From the NCBI GenBank assembly GCA_947627175.1, contig CANQVA010000019.1, positions 1 through 36,810 on the forward strand: 36,810 nt of DNA, given 5' to 3'. Shown one piece after another: positions 25,273-33,184 of this stretch. Each line of letters opens with the position of its first letter. The first letter of the stretch is position 1. The position numbers and the translations under genes are program-made. A model generated the notes under the pieces. That model had not been told where the DNA came from. It made no database searches and saw only the letters and a program-made list of their open reading frames with translations. This stretch comes from an uncultured Ruminococcus sp. (GTDB taxonomy: Bacteria; Bacillota; Clostridia; Oscillospirales; Ruminococcaceae).

Positions 25273-26310
25273 ATGAATAACAGTTTTTCAAAAAGCTATG
25301 AAAAAGCCGGCGTTGATGTTACCGCAGGATACAAGGCTGTTGAACTCATGAAAAAACATATTGCACGTACAATGACAGCAGGTGCTATTTCAGGAATAGG
25401 CGGTTTCGGCGGACTTTTTGAACTTGATATGACAGGTATTTCAAAACCCGTACTCGTTTCAGGTACTGACGGAGTGGGCACTAAAATAAAAATCGCATTC
25501 ATTATGAATAAACATGATACAGTCGGAATTGACTGTGTTGCAATGTGTGTCAATGATATTATATGTTGTGGTGCAAAACCCCAGTTTTTCCTTGATTATA
25601 TCGCCTGCGGAAAGAATTACCCCGAAAAAATCGCAGAGATAGTTTCAGGTGTTGCAGAAGGCTGTGTGCAGGCAGGCTGTGCCCTTATAGGCGGTGAAAC
25701 TGCTGAACACCCCGGACTTATGCCTATTGATGAATACGACCTTGCAGGTTTTTCTGTAGGCATAGTTGACAAAGATAAAATTTTAAAACCGGAAACTCAA
25801 AAAGCCGGTGATATTCTCATAGCTATAAAATCAAGCGGTGTACATTCAAACGGATTTTCACTTGTAAGAAAAGTATTTGAAGTAAATGAAAAAAATCTTG
25901 CTGTACATTTTGACGACCTCGGAACAACTCTCGGTGAATGCCTGCTTACACCAACAAGAATTTATGTAAAAGCAATTTTAAATCTTATTGATTCGGTAAA
26001 TGTAAAATCAATATCCCACATCACGGGAGGCGGATTTTATGAAAATATTCCCCGTGTTCTTCCATCGGGTCTTTCTGCAAAGATAGAAAGAAACGCTGTT
26101 CAGGTTCTTCCTATTTTTGATTTAATTCAGCGTTCGGGCGACATTCCTGAAAGAGATATGTTCAATACTTTCAATATGGGTGTCGGTATGGTAGTTTCAG
26201 TTGACAGAAACGAAGCTGACAAAGCTGTTGAAATACTTAAAAAATCAGGTGAGGATGCTTATATTCTGGGCGAAATCGTTGAATCTGATGAGGGTGTAAT
26301 TATCTGCTGA
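25273..26310 (+). CDS. purM: AIR synthetase
   Basis: 345 residues. ATP-dependent cyclisation of FGAM to AIR. Signatures: [50 protein letters not shown] and [16 protein letters not shown] 25273 with AGGAGG is chosen; ATG 25231 would add 14 residues without a ribosome site. The stop overlaps the next start (TGATGA), so the expansin gene is directly coupled to it. Confidence 0.96.
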   Translation: MNNSFSKSYEKAGVDVTAGYKAVELMKKHIARTMTAGAISGIGGFGGLFELDMTGISKPVLVSGTDGVGTKIKIAFIMNKHDTVGIDCVAMCVNDIICCGAKPQFFLDYIACGKNYPEKIAEIVSGVAEGCVQAGCALIGGETAEHPGLMPIDEYDLAGFSVGIVDKDKILKPETQKAGDILIAIKSSGVHSNGFSLVRKVFEVNEKNLAVHFDDLGTTLGECLLTPTRIYVKAILNLIDSVNVKSISHITGGGFYENIPRVLPSGLSAKIERNAVQVLPIFDLIQRSGDIPERDMFNTFNMGVGMVVSVDRNEADKAVEILKKSGEDAYILGEIVESDEGVIIC

Positions 26311-27176
26311 TGAAAAAAATTATAAATACAATTGCAGTAATTGCTGTTATGCTGAATGCATCATCTGTGACGGCATTTCAGGCAGAAAATTCACTTGACA
26401 AAAACGCTGACGGGCGTGTTGATTGTTTTGATTTAGTATCGGCACGCCGTGACGGAGCGTCCGCAGAAGAACTTGAATCAATAAATAACTTTATTCTCGG
26501 ACGTGATGAAGATTTTTCCGTTACAGATGATACATATAATATAGATGAATCATGCATTCTTGAACCAAAGGGGACTATTCATACAGGGGACGGAACTTTT
26601 TATGGCGGAGGCTATGAGGGAGGCTGTGCAATGCTTGACCCTGTTTCAAGTGATTATTGGGTAGTTGCCATGAATCTCGCCGATTATAACAACGCACAAC
26701 TCGCAGGTGCATATATTGAAGTAACGGGCGAACTTGGCACTATAAATATGCTCGTCACCGACCTGCTCCCCGAAGGAAAAAAAGGCGACCTCGATTTATA
26801 TACAGATGCTTTTCCGCTTATTGCTCCTGTTGAAAAGGGACGTGTTCCTGTAAGCTGGAAAATAATACCGCTTGACAGTGCTGAAAATGAGCCTGTTTCA
26901 TATAAATACAAAGAGGGTACTACTGAATATTGGTGTGGTGTTCAGGTCAGAAACCACCGCTATCCAATTACAAGGCTTGAATATCTTGACGAAAACGGTG
27001 AATTTGTCGAAATAGAACGCCGTCAGTATAACTATTTTGAATCTGATAAAATGGGAAAAGGGCCTTTTACATTCCGAATTACTGATATATACGGTCAGAT
27101 GGTCATTGACGAAAATATCCCCCTTTCATATGATGACACCGAAATAATAAAAGGACACGTCCAATTGCCGAAATAA
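26310..27176 (+). CDS. Secreted expansin-like protein with half dockerin
   Basis: 288 residues. A signal peptide (about 1-22, ending VTA) shows export. Residues 31-50 (DKNADGRVDCFDLVSARR) are one calcium-binding dockerin repeat; the second repeat is degenerate. The remainder aligns by pattern with bacterial expansins (EXLX): a double-psi beta-barrel with GTFYGGGYEGGCAML, AAMN-like VAMNLADYN and VTDLLPEG-GDLDLYTDAF, then a CBM63-like domain with WCGVQVRNHRYPI, YNYFES and GPFTFRITDIYG. Expansins loosen cellulose without hydrolysis. Its place between purM and purN is unusual. Whether the half dockerin binds a cohesin is uncertain. Confidence 0.87.
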   Translation: MKKIINTIAVIAVMLNASSVTAFQAENSLDKNADGRVDCFDLVSARRDGASAEELESINNFILGRDEDFSVTDDTYNIDESCILEPKGTIHTGDGTFYGGGYEGGCAMLDPVSSDYWVVAMNLADYNNAQLAGAYIEVTGELGTINMLVTDLLPEGKKGDLDLYTDAFPLIAPVEKGRVPVSWKIIPLDSAENEPVSYKYKEGTTEYWCGVQVRNHRYPITRLEYLDENGEFVEIERRQYNYFESDKMGKGPFTFRITDIYGQMVIDENIPLSYDDTEIIKGHVQLPK

Positions 27177-27178
27177 AT

Positions 27179-27643
27179 ATGAAAGTAAGTATTATTGATA
27201 TTGTATGGTCAGTTGTTTCTATGATTGTGCTTGCCGTATCTTACCTTAAAGGACATCTTATATACGGTCTGTTGATTATATATGCCATGATGTTTGTTAT
27301 ATTTTACATTCATATACTTAAAATACGGAAAAGCATATCCGAAAGTATCGCAGTATATGGTGAAATAACCGGCTACCATACAGAAAAAACAGGAAAAGGG
27401 TTTTGCCCTATTGTAAAATATACGACAGAGGACGGCAGGGAAATTACTTCTATATACACAATTGTTGAAAAAAAACAACGCTATGAAACGGGAACAGAAA
27501 TAATGATATGCTATGACCCTGAAAAGCCTATGTCATTTTACTTTGCAGGACAGGAAGATGCCCTTACATCAACATATTACCGTTTTATTATAATAGGCGG
27601 TATAATTTCAGCCATTCTTTTAATATTGTCACAAATAAAATAA
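27179..27643 (+). CDS. DUF3592-type membrane protein
   Basis: 154 residues with two N-terminal membrane helices (about 8-24 and 28-48), one C-terminal helix (about 133-151) and a soluble beta domain between them. That domain has the YGEITGYHTEKTGKGFCPIV and YETGTEIMICYDPEKP pattern of DUF3592. The function of this family is unknown. It lies 2 bases after the expansin gene in the same transcript. Confidence 0.8.
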   Translation: MKVSIIDIVWSVVSMIVLAVSYLKGHLIYGLLIIYAMMFVIFYIHILKIRKSISESIAVYGEITGYHTEKTGKGFCPIVKYTTEDGREITSIYTIVEKKQRYETGTEIMICYDPEKPMSFYFAGQEDALTSTYYRFIIIGGIISAILLILSQIK

Positions 27644-27659
27644 AAAGGAGTGATTTAAT

Positions 27660-28037
27660 TTGAAATGTCCATATTGCGGAGCTGAAACACGTTATTCAAA
27701 ATGTGAATACTGCGATTCAGTTATAGAACAATCAGCAGCTGAAACAGTCAATGAAGTTATTCAGGACGTAACACGAAACATTATACAGAGTATGAAAGCA
27801 AGTCAAGATGCTGATGAAGATGCATCTGTAAAAAAGAAATCAACGTCAATTATACTTTGTTGTCTTGGATTTTTCGGAATGGGAGGTATTCACCGTTTTT
27901 ATGCCGGTCATATAGGAACGGGCATTTTATGGTTTTTGACAGCAGGTTGTTTCTTCATAGGAACTCTTGTTGACCTTTGTTCAATCCTTACGAATAATTT
28001 CTATGACAACAACAGAAAACGTATTTCAAGATGGTAA
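27660..28037 (+). CDS. Zinc-ribbon and TM2-domain protein
   Basis: 125 residues. N-terminal zinc ribbon CPYCGAET...CEYC (residues 3-19), an acidic linker, then a TM2 domain: two membrane helices with the GFFGMGGIHRFYAGHIGTGI signature and DLCSILTN. TM2 proteins are small membrane proteins of unclear role. The start is TTG 27660 with AAGGAG upstream. Its 3' end is followed at 13 bases by purN. Confidence 0.85.
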   Translation: MKCPYCGAETRYSKCEYCDSVIEQSAAETVNEVIQDVTRNIIQSMKASQDADEDASVKKKSTSIILCCLGFFGMGGIHRFYAGHIGTGILWFLTAGCFFIGTLVDLCSILTNNFYDNNRKRISRW

Positions 28038-28050
28038 CGGAGGAAAAAAC

Positions 28051-28677
28051 ATGAAAAATATAGTTGTTCTTGTATCGGGAGGCGGAACAAATTTACAGGC
28101 ACTTATTGATGCCGAAAAATCAGGCATTATAAAGAACGGAAAAATTACTTGTGTAATTTCTTCAAAGCCTGACGCTTACGCCCTTGAGAGAGCAAAAAAC
28201 AATGACATTGCAACAAGAGTTATTCCCCGAAAAGAATACCCCGACAGCGTAACATACAGTAAAGCCATTCTTGACGCTCTTCGTGAGGAAAAAGCTGACC
28301 TTGTTGTTCTTGCGGGATTCATGACCATTCTTGACGAATGTGTAACAAAAGAATATGCCTACAGAATAATAAACGTACACCCTGCACTTATACCGTCATT
28401 CTGCGGTGAGGGATATTATGGACTTAAAGTCCACGAAAAAGCCCTTGAATATGGTGTGAAAGTGTCGGGAGCAACAATTCATTTTGTCAACGAAAAAGCA
28501 GATGCAGGGGCAATAATATTGCAGGGCGTTGTTGATGTTGAAAAAGACGACACACCCGAAATTTTACAGCGTCGTATCATGGAAAACGTTGAGTGGAAAT
28601 TACTGCCGAAAGCGGTTTCACTTTTCTGTCAGGATAAGATTGAAATTATTAACGGAAAGGCATATGTAAAATCATGA
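28051..28677 (+). CDS. purN: Phosphoribosylglycinamide formyltransferase
   Basis: 208 residues. Formylates GAR with 10-formyltetrahydrofolate. Signatures: VLVSGGGTNLQALIDA at the N-terminus, VLAGFMTIL, the catalytic INVHPALIPSF (His in NVHP), and FVNEKADAGAIILQ with the catalytic Asp. The start is ATG 28051, preceded by GGAGG; the in-frame ATG at 27967 is rejected. The end overlaps the next gene by 4 bases (ATGA). Confidence 0.95.
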   Translation: MKNIVVLVSGGGTNLQALIDAEKSGIIKNGKITCVISSKPDAYALERAKNNDIATRVIPRKEYPDSVTYSKAILDALREEKADLVVLAGFMTILDECVTKEYAYRIINVHPALIPSFCGEGYYGLKVHEKALEYGVKVSGATIHFVNEKADAGAIILQGVVDVEKDDTPEILQRRIMENVEWKLLPKAVSLFCQDKIEIINGKAYVKS

Positions 28678-29162
28678 TTACAGATATAAGAAAAACAGAA
28701 TTCGGCATCGAGGGAAAATTATACTCCAAAGTATTCAATACTGAAATGGAAGTTATGATTGACGAAGAAGTGAATATTGAATATGCACAGAAATGTGCCG
28801 AACATTTCAACAGTCTTAACAGTGAACTTGTTGAAACTATATGCAAAGGTGCAAAAGCCTACTGTCTTGACTTTATGGAAATGGCGGAAAACTTTGATGA
28901 GGAACTGACAATTCCCGTAAATTCTGAAACTCCGCCACTTGAAATGCTGAAATGTTTCAGTCCTACTCTTCTTATAATCGAAGAACCCGATGACGAAAAT
29001 AAAATCGGCTATAAGCTTGAATGTTGCTGTGACTGGGAAATTGAACATGGCATGGAAATCGACATACTTGACAACAAAGTTGTTTATCTCAGTTCATTCA
29101 ATGATTATTCGCCATGGCTTGAATACGACGACAGCGAATACAATTATATAAATCAAATATAA
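28674..29162 (+). CDS. Hypothetical acidic protein, DUF6985-like
   Basis: 162 residues, acidic, with no signal peptide or membrane helix. The C-terminal part (CDWEIEHGMEIDI, VVYLSSFNDYSPW) resembles DUF6985-type proteins that occur as accessory or immunity-like genes in Firmicutes. This is from memory and weak. It is translationally coupled to purN and ends just before the AAAGGAG of purO, so it is part of the purine transcript. Confidence 0.65.
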   Translation: MITDIRKTEFGIEGKLYSKVFNTEMEVMIDEEVNIEYAQKCAEHFNSLNSELVETICKGAKAYCLDFMEMAENFDEELTIPVNSETPPLEMLKCFSPTLLIIEEPDDENKIGYKLECCCDWEIEHGMEIDILDNKVVYLSSFNDYSPWLEYDDSEYNYINQI

Positions 29163-29175
29163 AGGAGAATTGAAA

Positions 29176-29889
29176 ATGATTAAACTTGATTTAGCTAAAG
29201 AACTCAGTTCAAACGCATACCCCGGAAGAGGTATAATCATAGGAAGATGTGAATGCGGAAAGTATGCCGTTACTGCATACTTCATCATGGGCAGAAGTGA
29301 AAACAGCCGTAACCGTGTATTTGTTGAGGACGGCAAAGGAATCCGCACAGAGGCTTTTGACCCGTCTAAACTTACAGACCCGCATCTTATTATCTATGCA
29401 CCTGTAAGGGTTTTGGGAAACAAACTCATCGTCACAAATGGTGACCAGACAGACACAATTTATGAACTCATGGATAAACAGTACACTTTTGAACAGTCCC
29501 TGAGAACAAGAGAATTTGAAGATGATGCCCCAAATTATACACCGAGAATTTCAGGTATACTTCACTTTGATAACGGCGGTTTCAATTATGCAATGTCCAT
29601 TCTTAAAAGTGCAAACGGCAACCCCGATTCATGCCTGAGACATACTTTCACATACACAAACCCCGTCGCAGGTGAAGGACATTTCATTCATACATACATG
29701 GGCAACGGAAATCCGCTCCCGAGTTTTGAGGGAGAACCGAAACTTGTTGAAATAAAGGGAAACATTGATGAATTTACAGAAATGCTGTGGAATAATCTCA
29801 ATGAGGATAACAAGGTATCACTTTTTGTCAGATATGTAAATCTTGAAACAGGTGAAACAGAAACGAGAATCATGAACAAAAACAAATAA
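29176..29889 (+). CDS. purO: IMP cyclohydrolase, PurO type
   Basis: 237 residues. It closes FAICAR to IMP, the final step of the pathway, using the PurO fold first described in archaea. Visible family features are YPGRGIIIGR near the N-terminus, FIMGRSENSRNRVF, PRISGILHF, and GEGHFIHTYMGNGNPLPSF in the C-terminal half. ATG 29176 is 8 bases from AAAGGAG; TTG 29170 is less good. It makes sense beside the AICAR-transformylase-only PurH two genes downstream. Confidence 0.9.
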   Translation: MIKLDLAKELSSNAYPGRGIIIGRCECGKYAVTAYFIMGRSENSRNRVFVEDGKGIRTEAFDPSKLTDPHLIIYAPVRVLGNKLIVTNGDQTDTIYELMDKQYTFEQSLRTREFEDDAPNYTPRISGILHFDNGGFNYAMSILKSANGNPDSCLRHTFTYTNPVAGEGHFIHTYMGNGNPLPSFEGEPKLVEIKGNIDEFTEMLWNNLNEDNKVSLFVRYVNLETGETETRIMNKNK

Positions 29890-29921
29890 AATAGCATAAA
29901 CTGATAAAACTTGAACATTAT

Positions 29922-30398
29922 ATGACAGTTTCTTTTGATTTGGACGAAACACTTTTTGTAAATCCCGAAAAAGTTCCGGCGGAAAATAAGCTGAAATTTC
30001 CGCTGGACAGGATTTACAGGGACAGACTAAGAGCAGGTACAGTTGAATTACTTAAATGGATAAACCAAAATAATATTCAGTTATGGATTTATACAACTTC
30101 TTTCCGTTCGGAAAGATATATCCGTAATATTTTCAGGCACTACGGCATAAAAATTGACAATATCATAAACGGAAAACGTCATGCAAAGGAAGTTCAGAGC
30201 AATAAAAAAGAAATTATGCCGTCTAAATATCCTGCAAAATATCATATTGATTTGCATATAGATGATGAAATTTCCGTATATCAGAATGGTATTGCACACG
30301 GTTTCAGGGTATATCTTCTGAAAGAAAATGATACAGAGTGGATTGTTAATCTTAAAAAGGAAATCAACCGCATAAAAAGAATAGTGGAATTAAATTAA
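29922..30398 (+). CDS. HAD-like hydrolase
   Basis: 158 residues. HAD motif I is SFDLDETLF at residues 4-12 (DxDxT). Motif II is the YTTS segment, and the acidic IDDE stretch near residue 115 would bind magnesium. A small HAD phosphatase, substrate unknown; NLI/5'-nucleotidase-like enzymes are possible. No clear ribosome site precedes the ATG. Next to purO and purH, a nucleotide substrate is tempting but not shown. Confidence 0.8.
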   Translation: MTVSFDLDETLFVNPEKVPAENKLKFPLDRIYRDRLRAGTVELLKWINQNNIQLWIYTTSFRSERYIRNIFRHYGIKIDNIINGKRHAKEVQSNKKEIMPSKYPAKYHIDLHIDDEISVYQNGIAHGFRVYLLKENDTEWIVNLKKEINRIKRIVELN

Positions 30399-30412
30399 AT
30401 TAAATTAAATTA
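30388..30412. repeat. AATTA pentanucleotide repeat
   Basis: Five perfect copies of a 5-bp unit, beginning in the last codons of the HAD gene and ending immediately before the AAAGGAGG ribosome site of purH. The unit contains in-phase TAA stops. Copy changes would alter only the intergenic length. Confidence 0.9.
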
Positions 30413-30428
30413 AAAGGAGGACATTATT

Positions 30429-31610
30429 ATGTCAAATGAAATGCAGTTAAAATATGGCTGTAACCCTAATCAGAAGCCGTCAAGAGTTTACATGGCAGAC
30501 GGTTCAGAACTTCCTATAGAGGTTCTTTGTGGTAAACCCGGCTATATAAACCTTCTCGATGCTCTCAACGGCTGGCAGTTGGTAAAGGAGTTAAAGACGG
30601 CTACAGGAATCTGTGCGGCAACTTCTTTCAAACACGTTTCACCTGCTGGTGCAGCAATCGGCAGACCGCTTTCCGATGACCTTAAAAAAATTTACTGGGT
30701 TGACGATTTAGGCGAACTTTCACCGCTTGCAAGTGCATATGCAAGGGCAAGAGGTGCTGACAGAATGTCATCATACGGCGACTTTATAGCACTTTCAGAT
30801 AAAGTTGATGTATGCACGGCAAAAATGATACAAAGAGAAGTATCAGACGGAATTATTGCACCTGACTATGACGACGAGGCACTTGAAATTCTCAAATCAA
30901 AGAGAAAAGGCACATACTGTATTCTCAAAATAGATGAAAATTACAAGCCTGCACCGATAGAAACAAAACAGGTTTACGGTGTATCTTTTGAACAGGGAAG
31001 AAACGAACTTGATATTAACAAGGAACTGCTTTCAAATGTCGTTACAGAAAATAAAAATATTCCTGCCGAAAAGCTTGATGACCTTATGATTTCGCTTATA
31101 ACGCTGAAATACACACAGTCAAATTCCGTTTGCTATGTAAAAGACGGTCAGGCTATAGGCATTGGAGCAGGTCAGCAGTCAAGAATACATTGCACACGTC
31201 TTGCAGGTCAAAAAGCTGATAATTGGTGGTTAAGACAGTCACCGCAGGTAATGGGGCTTGAATTTGTTGACGGAATCCGCCGTGCAGACCGTGACAACGC
31301 TATTGATGTTTATATAGGCGACGAATATGAAGATGTATTGCGAGAGGGTGAATGGCAGAAGATATTCAAGACAAAACCCGAAATTTTCACTGTTGAAGAA
31401 AAAAAGGCATGGCTTGCAAAGAATACAGGCGTTTGTCTGGGTTCTGATGCATTCTTCCCGTTCGGCGATAATATAGAACGTGCAAAGAAGTCAGGCGTTG
31501 AATACATAGCAGAACCGGGCGGTTCAATCCGTGATGACAACGTTATTGAAACTTGTAACAAGTACAATATAGCTATGGCATTCACGGGAATAAGGCTTTT
31601 CCATCACTGA
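30429..31610 (+). CDS. purH: AICAR formyltransferase (PurH lacking IMP cyclohydrolase domain)
   Basis: 393 residues. Standard PurH is about 520 residues with an N-terminal MGS-like cyclohydrolase. Here the protein starts directly at the transformylase domain (LKYGCNPNQKPSRVY). Other signatures are ATSFKHVSPAGAA, TLKYTQSNSVCYVKDGQAIGIGAGQQSR and the C-terminal FTGIRLFHH. The N-terminal domain is not encoded just upstream, so the gene is a true single-domain form. Cyclohydrolase activity would come from the PurO gene nearby. Strong AAAGGAGG site. Confidence 0.94.
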   Translation: MSNEMQLKYGCNPNQKPSRVYMADGSELPIEVLCGKPGYINLLDALNGWQLVKELKTATGICAATSFKHVSPAGAAIGRPLSDDLKKIYWVDDLGELSPLASAYARARGADRMSSYGDFIALSDKVDVCTAKMIQREVSDGIIAPDYDDEALEILKSKRKGTYCILKIDENYKPAPIETKQVYGVSFEQGRNELDINKELLSNVVTENKNIPAEKLDDLMISLITLKYTQSNSVCYVKDGQAIGIGAGQQSRIHCTRLAGQKADNWWLRQSPQVMGLEFVDGIRRADRDNAIDVYIGDEYEDVLREGEWQKIFKTKPEIFTVEEKKAWLAKNTGVCLGSDAFFPFGDNIERAKKSGVEYIAEPGGSIRDDNVIETCNKYNIAMAFTGIRLFHH

Positions 31611-31627
31611 TTTAAAGGAGATATAAT

Positions 31628-32263
31628 ATGAAGACATACGATAAAATAGACACAATTTTTGAACGTGATACAGAGGGCACAAAGAAACTGATAGAGGGAA
31701 AATACCGTGATGCAACAGTAGAATTTCTTTCAGACAGCATAGAATGGGTGTTTACTGAAAAAATTGACGGAACAAATACCCGCATTTATTGGGACGGTCA
31801 TAAAATTTCATTTGGAGGCAGAACAGACAATGCTCAAATTCCGCAACATTTGTTAAATAAACTATCTGAAATCTTTCTTAATAATGAAACAGAGGAACTA
31901 TTTGAACAAAAGTTCGGAGAAAAGGAAGTTATTCTTTTTGGTGAGGGCTATGGTGCGAAAATTCAAAACGGAGGGAAATATCGTTCAGATGTTGGCTTTA
32001 TCCTGTTTGATGTTATGATTGGGGATAACTACCAGAGCCGGGAAAGTGTCGAAGATGTAGCAAAGTGTTTTGATTTGGAGATTGTACCTGTTGTGTTATG
32101 CGGTACAATTCAGGATGCTGTTGATTTTGTTAAAAAAAATCCCGATTCTACAATCGGCACTGCAAAAATGGAGGGTGTTGTAGGCAGACCTAAAATTGAA
32201 CTGCGTGACAGATGCGGAAAGCGTATTATAGTAAAAATTAAGGCACGTGATTTTTCAAAATAG
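31628..32263 (+). CDS. RNA ligase family protein
   Basis: 211 residues forming only the nucleotidyltransferase domain of ATP-dependent RNA ligases (T4 Rnl type). Motif I EKIDGTN holds the adenylylated lysine. Motif III is VILFGEGYGAK, IIIa is FILFDVMI, IV is KMEGVVGRP, and V is IIVKIK. All catalytic motifs look intact, so it is probably active. Such enzymes repair tRNA or RNA breaks and are typical of phages and defence loci. Here it sits between purH and the duplicated start of purD; AAAGGAG ribosome site. Possibly acquired. Confidence 0.85.
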   Translation: MKTYDKIDTIFERDTEGTKKLIEGKYRDATVEFLSDSIEWVFTEKIDGTNTRIYWDGHKISFGGRTDNAQIPQHLLNKLSEIFLNNETEELFEQKFGEKEVILFGEGYGAKIQNGGKYRSDVGFILFDVMIGDNYQSRESVEDVAKCFDLEIVPVVLCGTIQDAVDFVKKNPDSTIGTAKMEGVVGRPKIELRDRCGKRIIVKIKARDFSK

Positions 32264-32330
32264 TATAGGAAATGAGGAATTTCAATAAATGAAGATTTCC
32301 TGAAAGCCATGAACAAAAGGTGGTTCCGAT

Positions 32331-32492
32331 AAAAAATTATGAGGTGATAAAAATGAAGAATGTATTAGTAGTAGGCGGTGGCGGACGTGAACACGCTATC
32401 ATTATGAAACTCGCCGAAAGCAAACACGTCGGCAAACTCTACTGTACCCCCGGAAACGCAGGTATTTCAAAGTACGCTGAATTTTTCAGCGT
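32331..32492 (+). repeat. purD 5' duplication, copy A
   Basis: 162 bp matching 33023-33184 with 7 mismatches counted by eye. It includes the purD ribosome site and its first 46 codons or so. Six of the seven differences are silent. Copies are 692 bp apart. Confidence 0.95.
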
Positions 32493-32508
32493 TTCCGAGG
32501 AGGTCTAA
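32353..32508 (+). pseudogene. purD: Truncated purD N-terminal fragment
   Basis: 51 codons that copy the start of PurD ([18 protein letters not shown] onward), then diverge to SVSEEV and stop. It keeps the GAGGTG ribosome site and an open frame, so a short peptide may be made, but it cannot be an enzyme. A GAGGAGGT in its last codons is the ribosome site of the next gene. It is a relic of a duplication around the following membrane-protein gene. Confidence 0.9.
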
Positions 32509-32512
32509 TATT

Positions 32513-33034
32513 ATGTCAGAAAACAATCATGCACCTAAAAAACAACAATCTACAATTATAAAAATTACAATTGTCGCAACAGTTCTTCCGATAATTTATA
32601 TAATTCTCAGCCTGATAAATATTTATAATGTGGATATATCAACATCAATTTTCCATGAAACATATAAATTCTGGAAAAACTCAACATTTTTTATTCCCCT
32701 TTCACCCTACTTTATTGAAAGTTATATCTATTCAATAATATTTATTTTGCCATATATCATAGTGTGCATAATAAGTATTTTTTCGGAAAAACTGAAAGGC
32801 AAAAGAAAACTCAGATATTCTGTAAGTAGTTTTCTGATATTTCTGCTTATCAATTACATACAAATGGACGAAATACATCAGTTAACTTGTTCTGATGACT
32901 GGGTAATGATTGGACTTGTTTCAAGATTGCAGAATATTTTTATGTGTCTTAATATAGCATCATTTTTAATTATATGTTGTATGGCTGTTATTGAAATCCG
33001 TACAACAAACAGAAATAAATCAAAAAAATTATGA
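32513..33034 (+). CDS. Hypothetical four-helix membrane protein
   Basis: 173 residues with about four membrane helices (near residues 15-38, 64-88, 101-118 and 135-160), a polar N-terminus and a basic C-terminus. No family recognised. It starts 8 bases after a GAGGAGGT placed at the end of the purD fragment. Its last codons and stop (KKL*) lie inside the second copy of the purD repeat. It is therefore precisely bracketed by the duplicated sequence and looks like a passenger of that rearrangement. Confidence 0.75.
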   Translation: MSENNHAPKKQQSTIIKITIVATVLPIIYIILSLINIYNVDISTSIFHETYKFWKNSTFFIPLSPYFIESYIYSIIFILPYIIVCIISIFSEKLKGKRKLRYSVSSFLIFLLINYIQMDEIHQLTCSDDWVMIGLVSRLQNIFMCLNIASFLIICCMAVIEIRTTNRNKSKKL

Positions 33035-33184
33035 GGTGATAAAAATGAAGAACGTATTAGTGGTAGGCGGTGGCGGACGTGAACACGCTATCATTATGAA
33101 ACTCGCCGAAAGCAAACACGTCGGCAAACTCTACTGTACGCCGGGAAATGCAGGTATTTCAAAGTACGCCGAATGTTTCAGCGT
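33023..33184 (+). repeat. purD 5' duplication, copy B
   Basis: The intact-gene copy of the 162-bp direct repeat (see 32331-32492). It covers the end of the membrane-protein gene, the purD ribosome site and the first codons of functional purD. Confidence 0.95.

Noticed and set aside
27967-28050. N-terminal extension of purN overlapping the TM2 gene.
   Set aside because: Conserved PurN starts at the VVLVSGGGTN strand; GGAGG lies just before ATG 28051.
30388-30412. AATTA repeat as a phase-variation switch for purH.
   Set aside because: It lies upstream of the ribosome site, not between it and the start codon or within the coding frame, so copy changes should have little effect.
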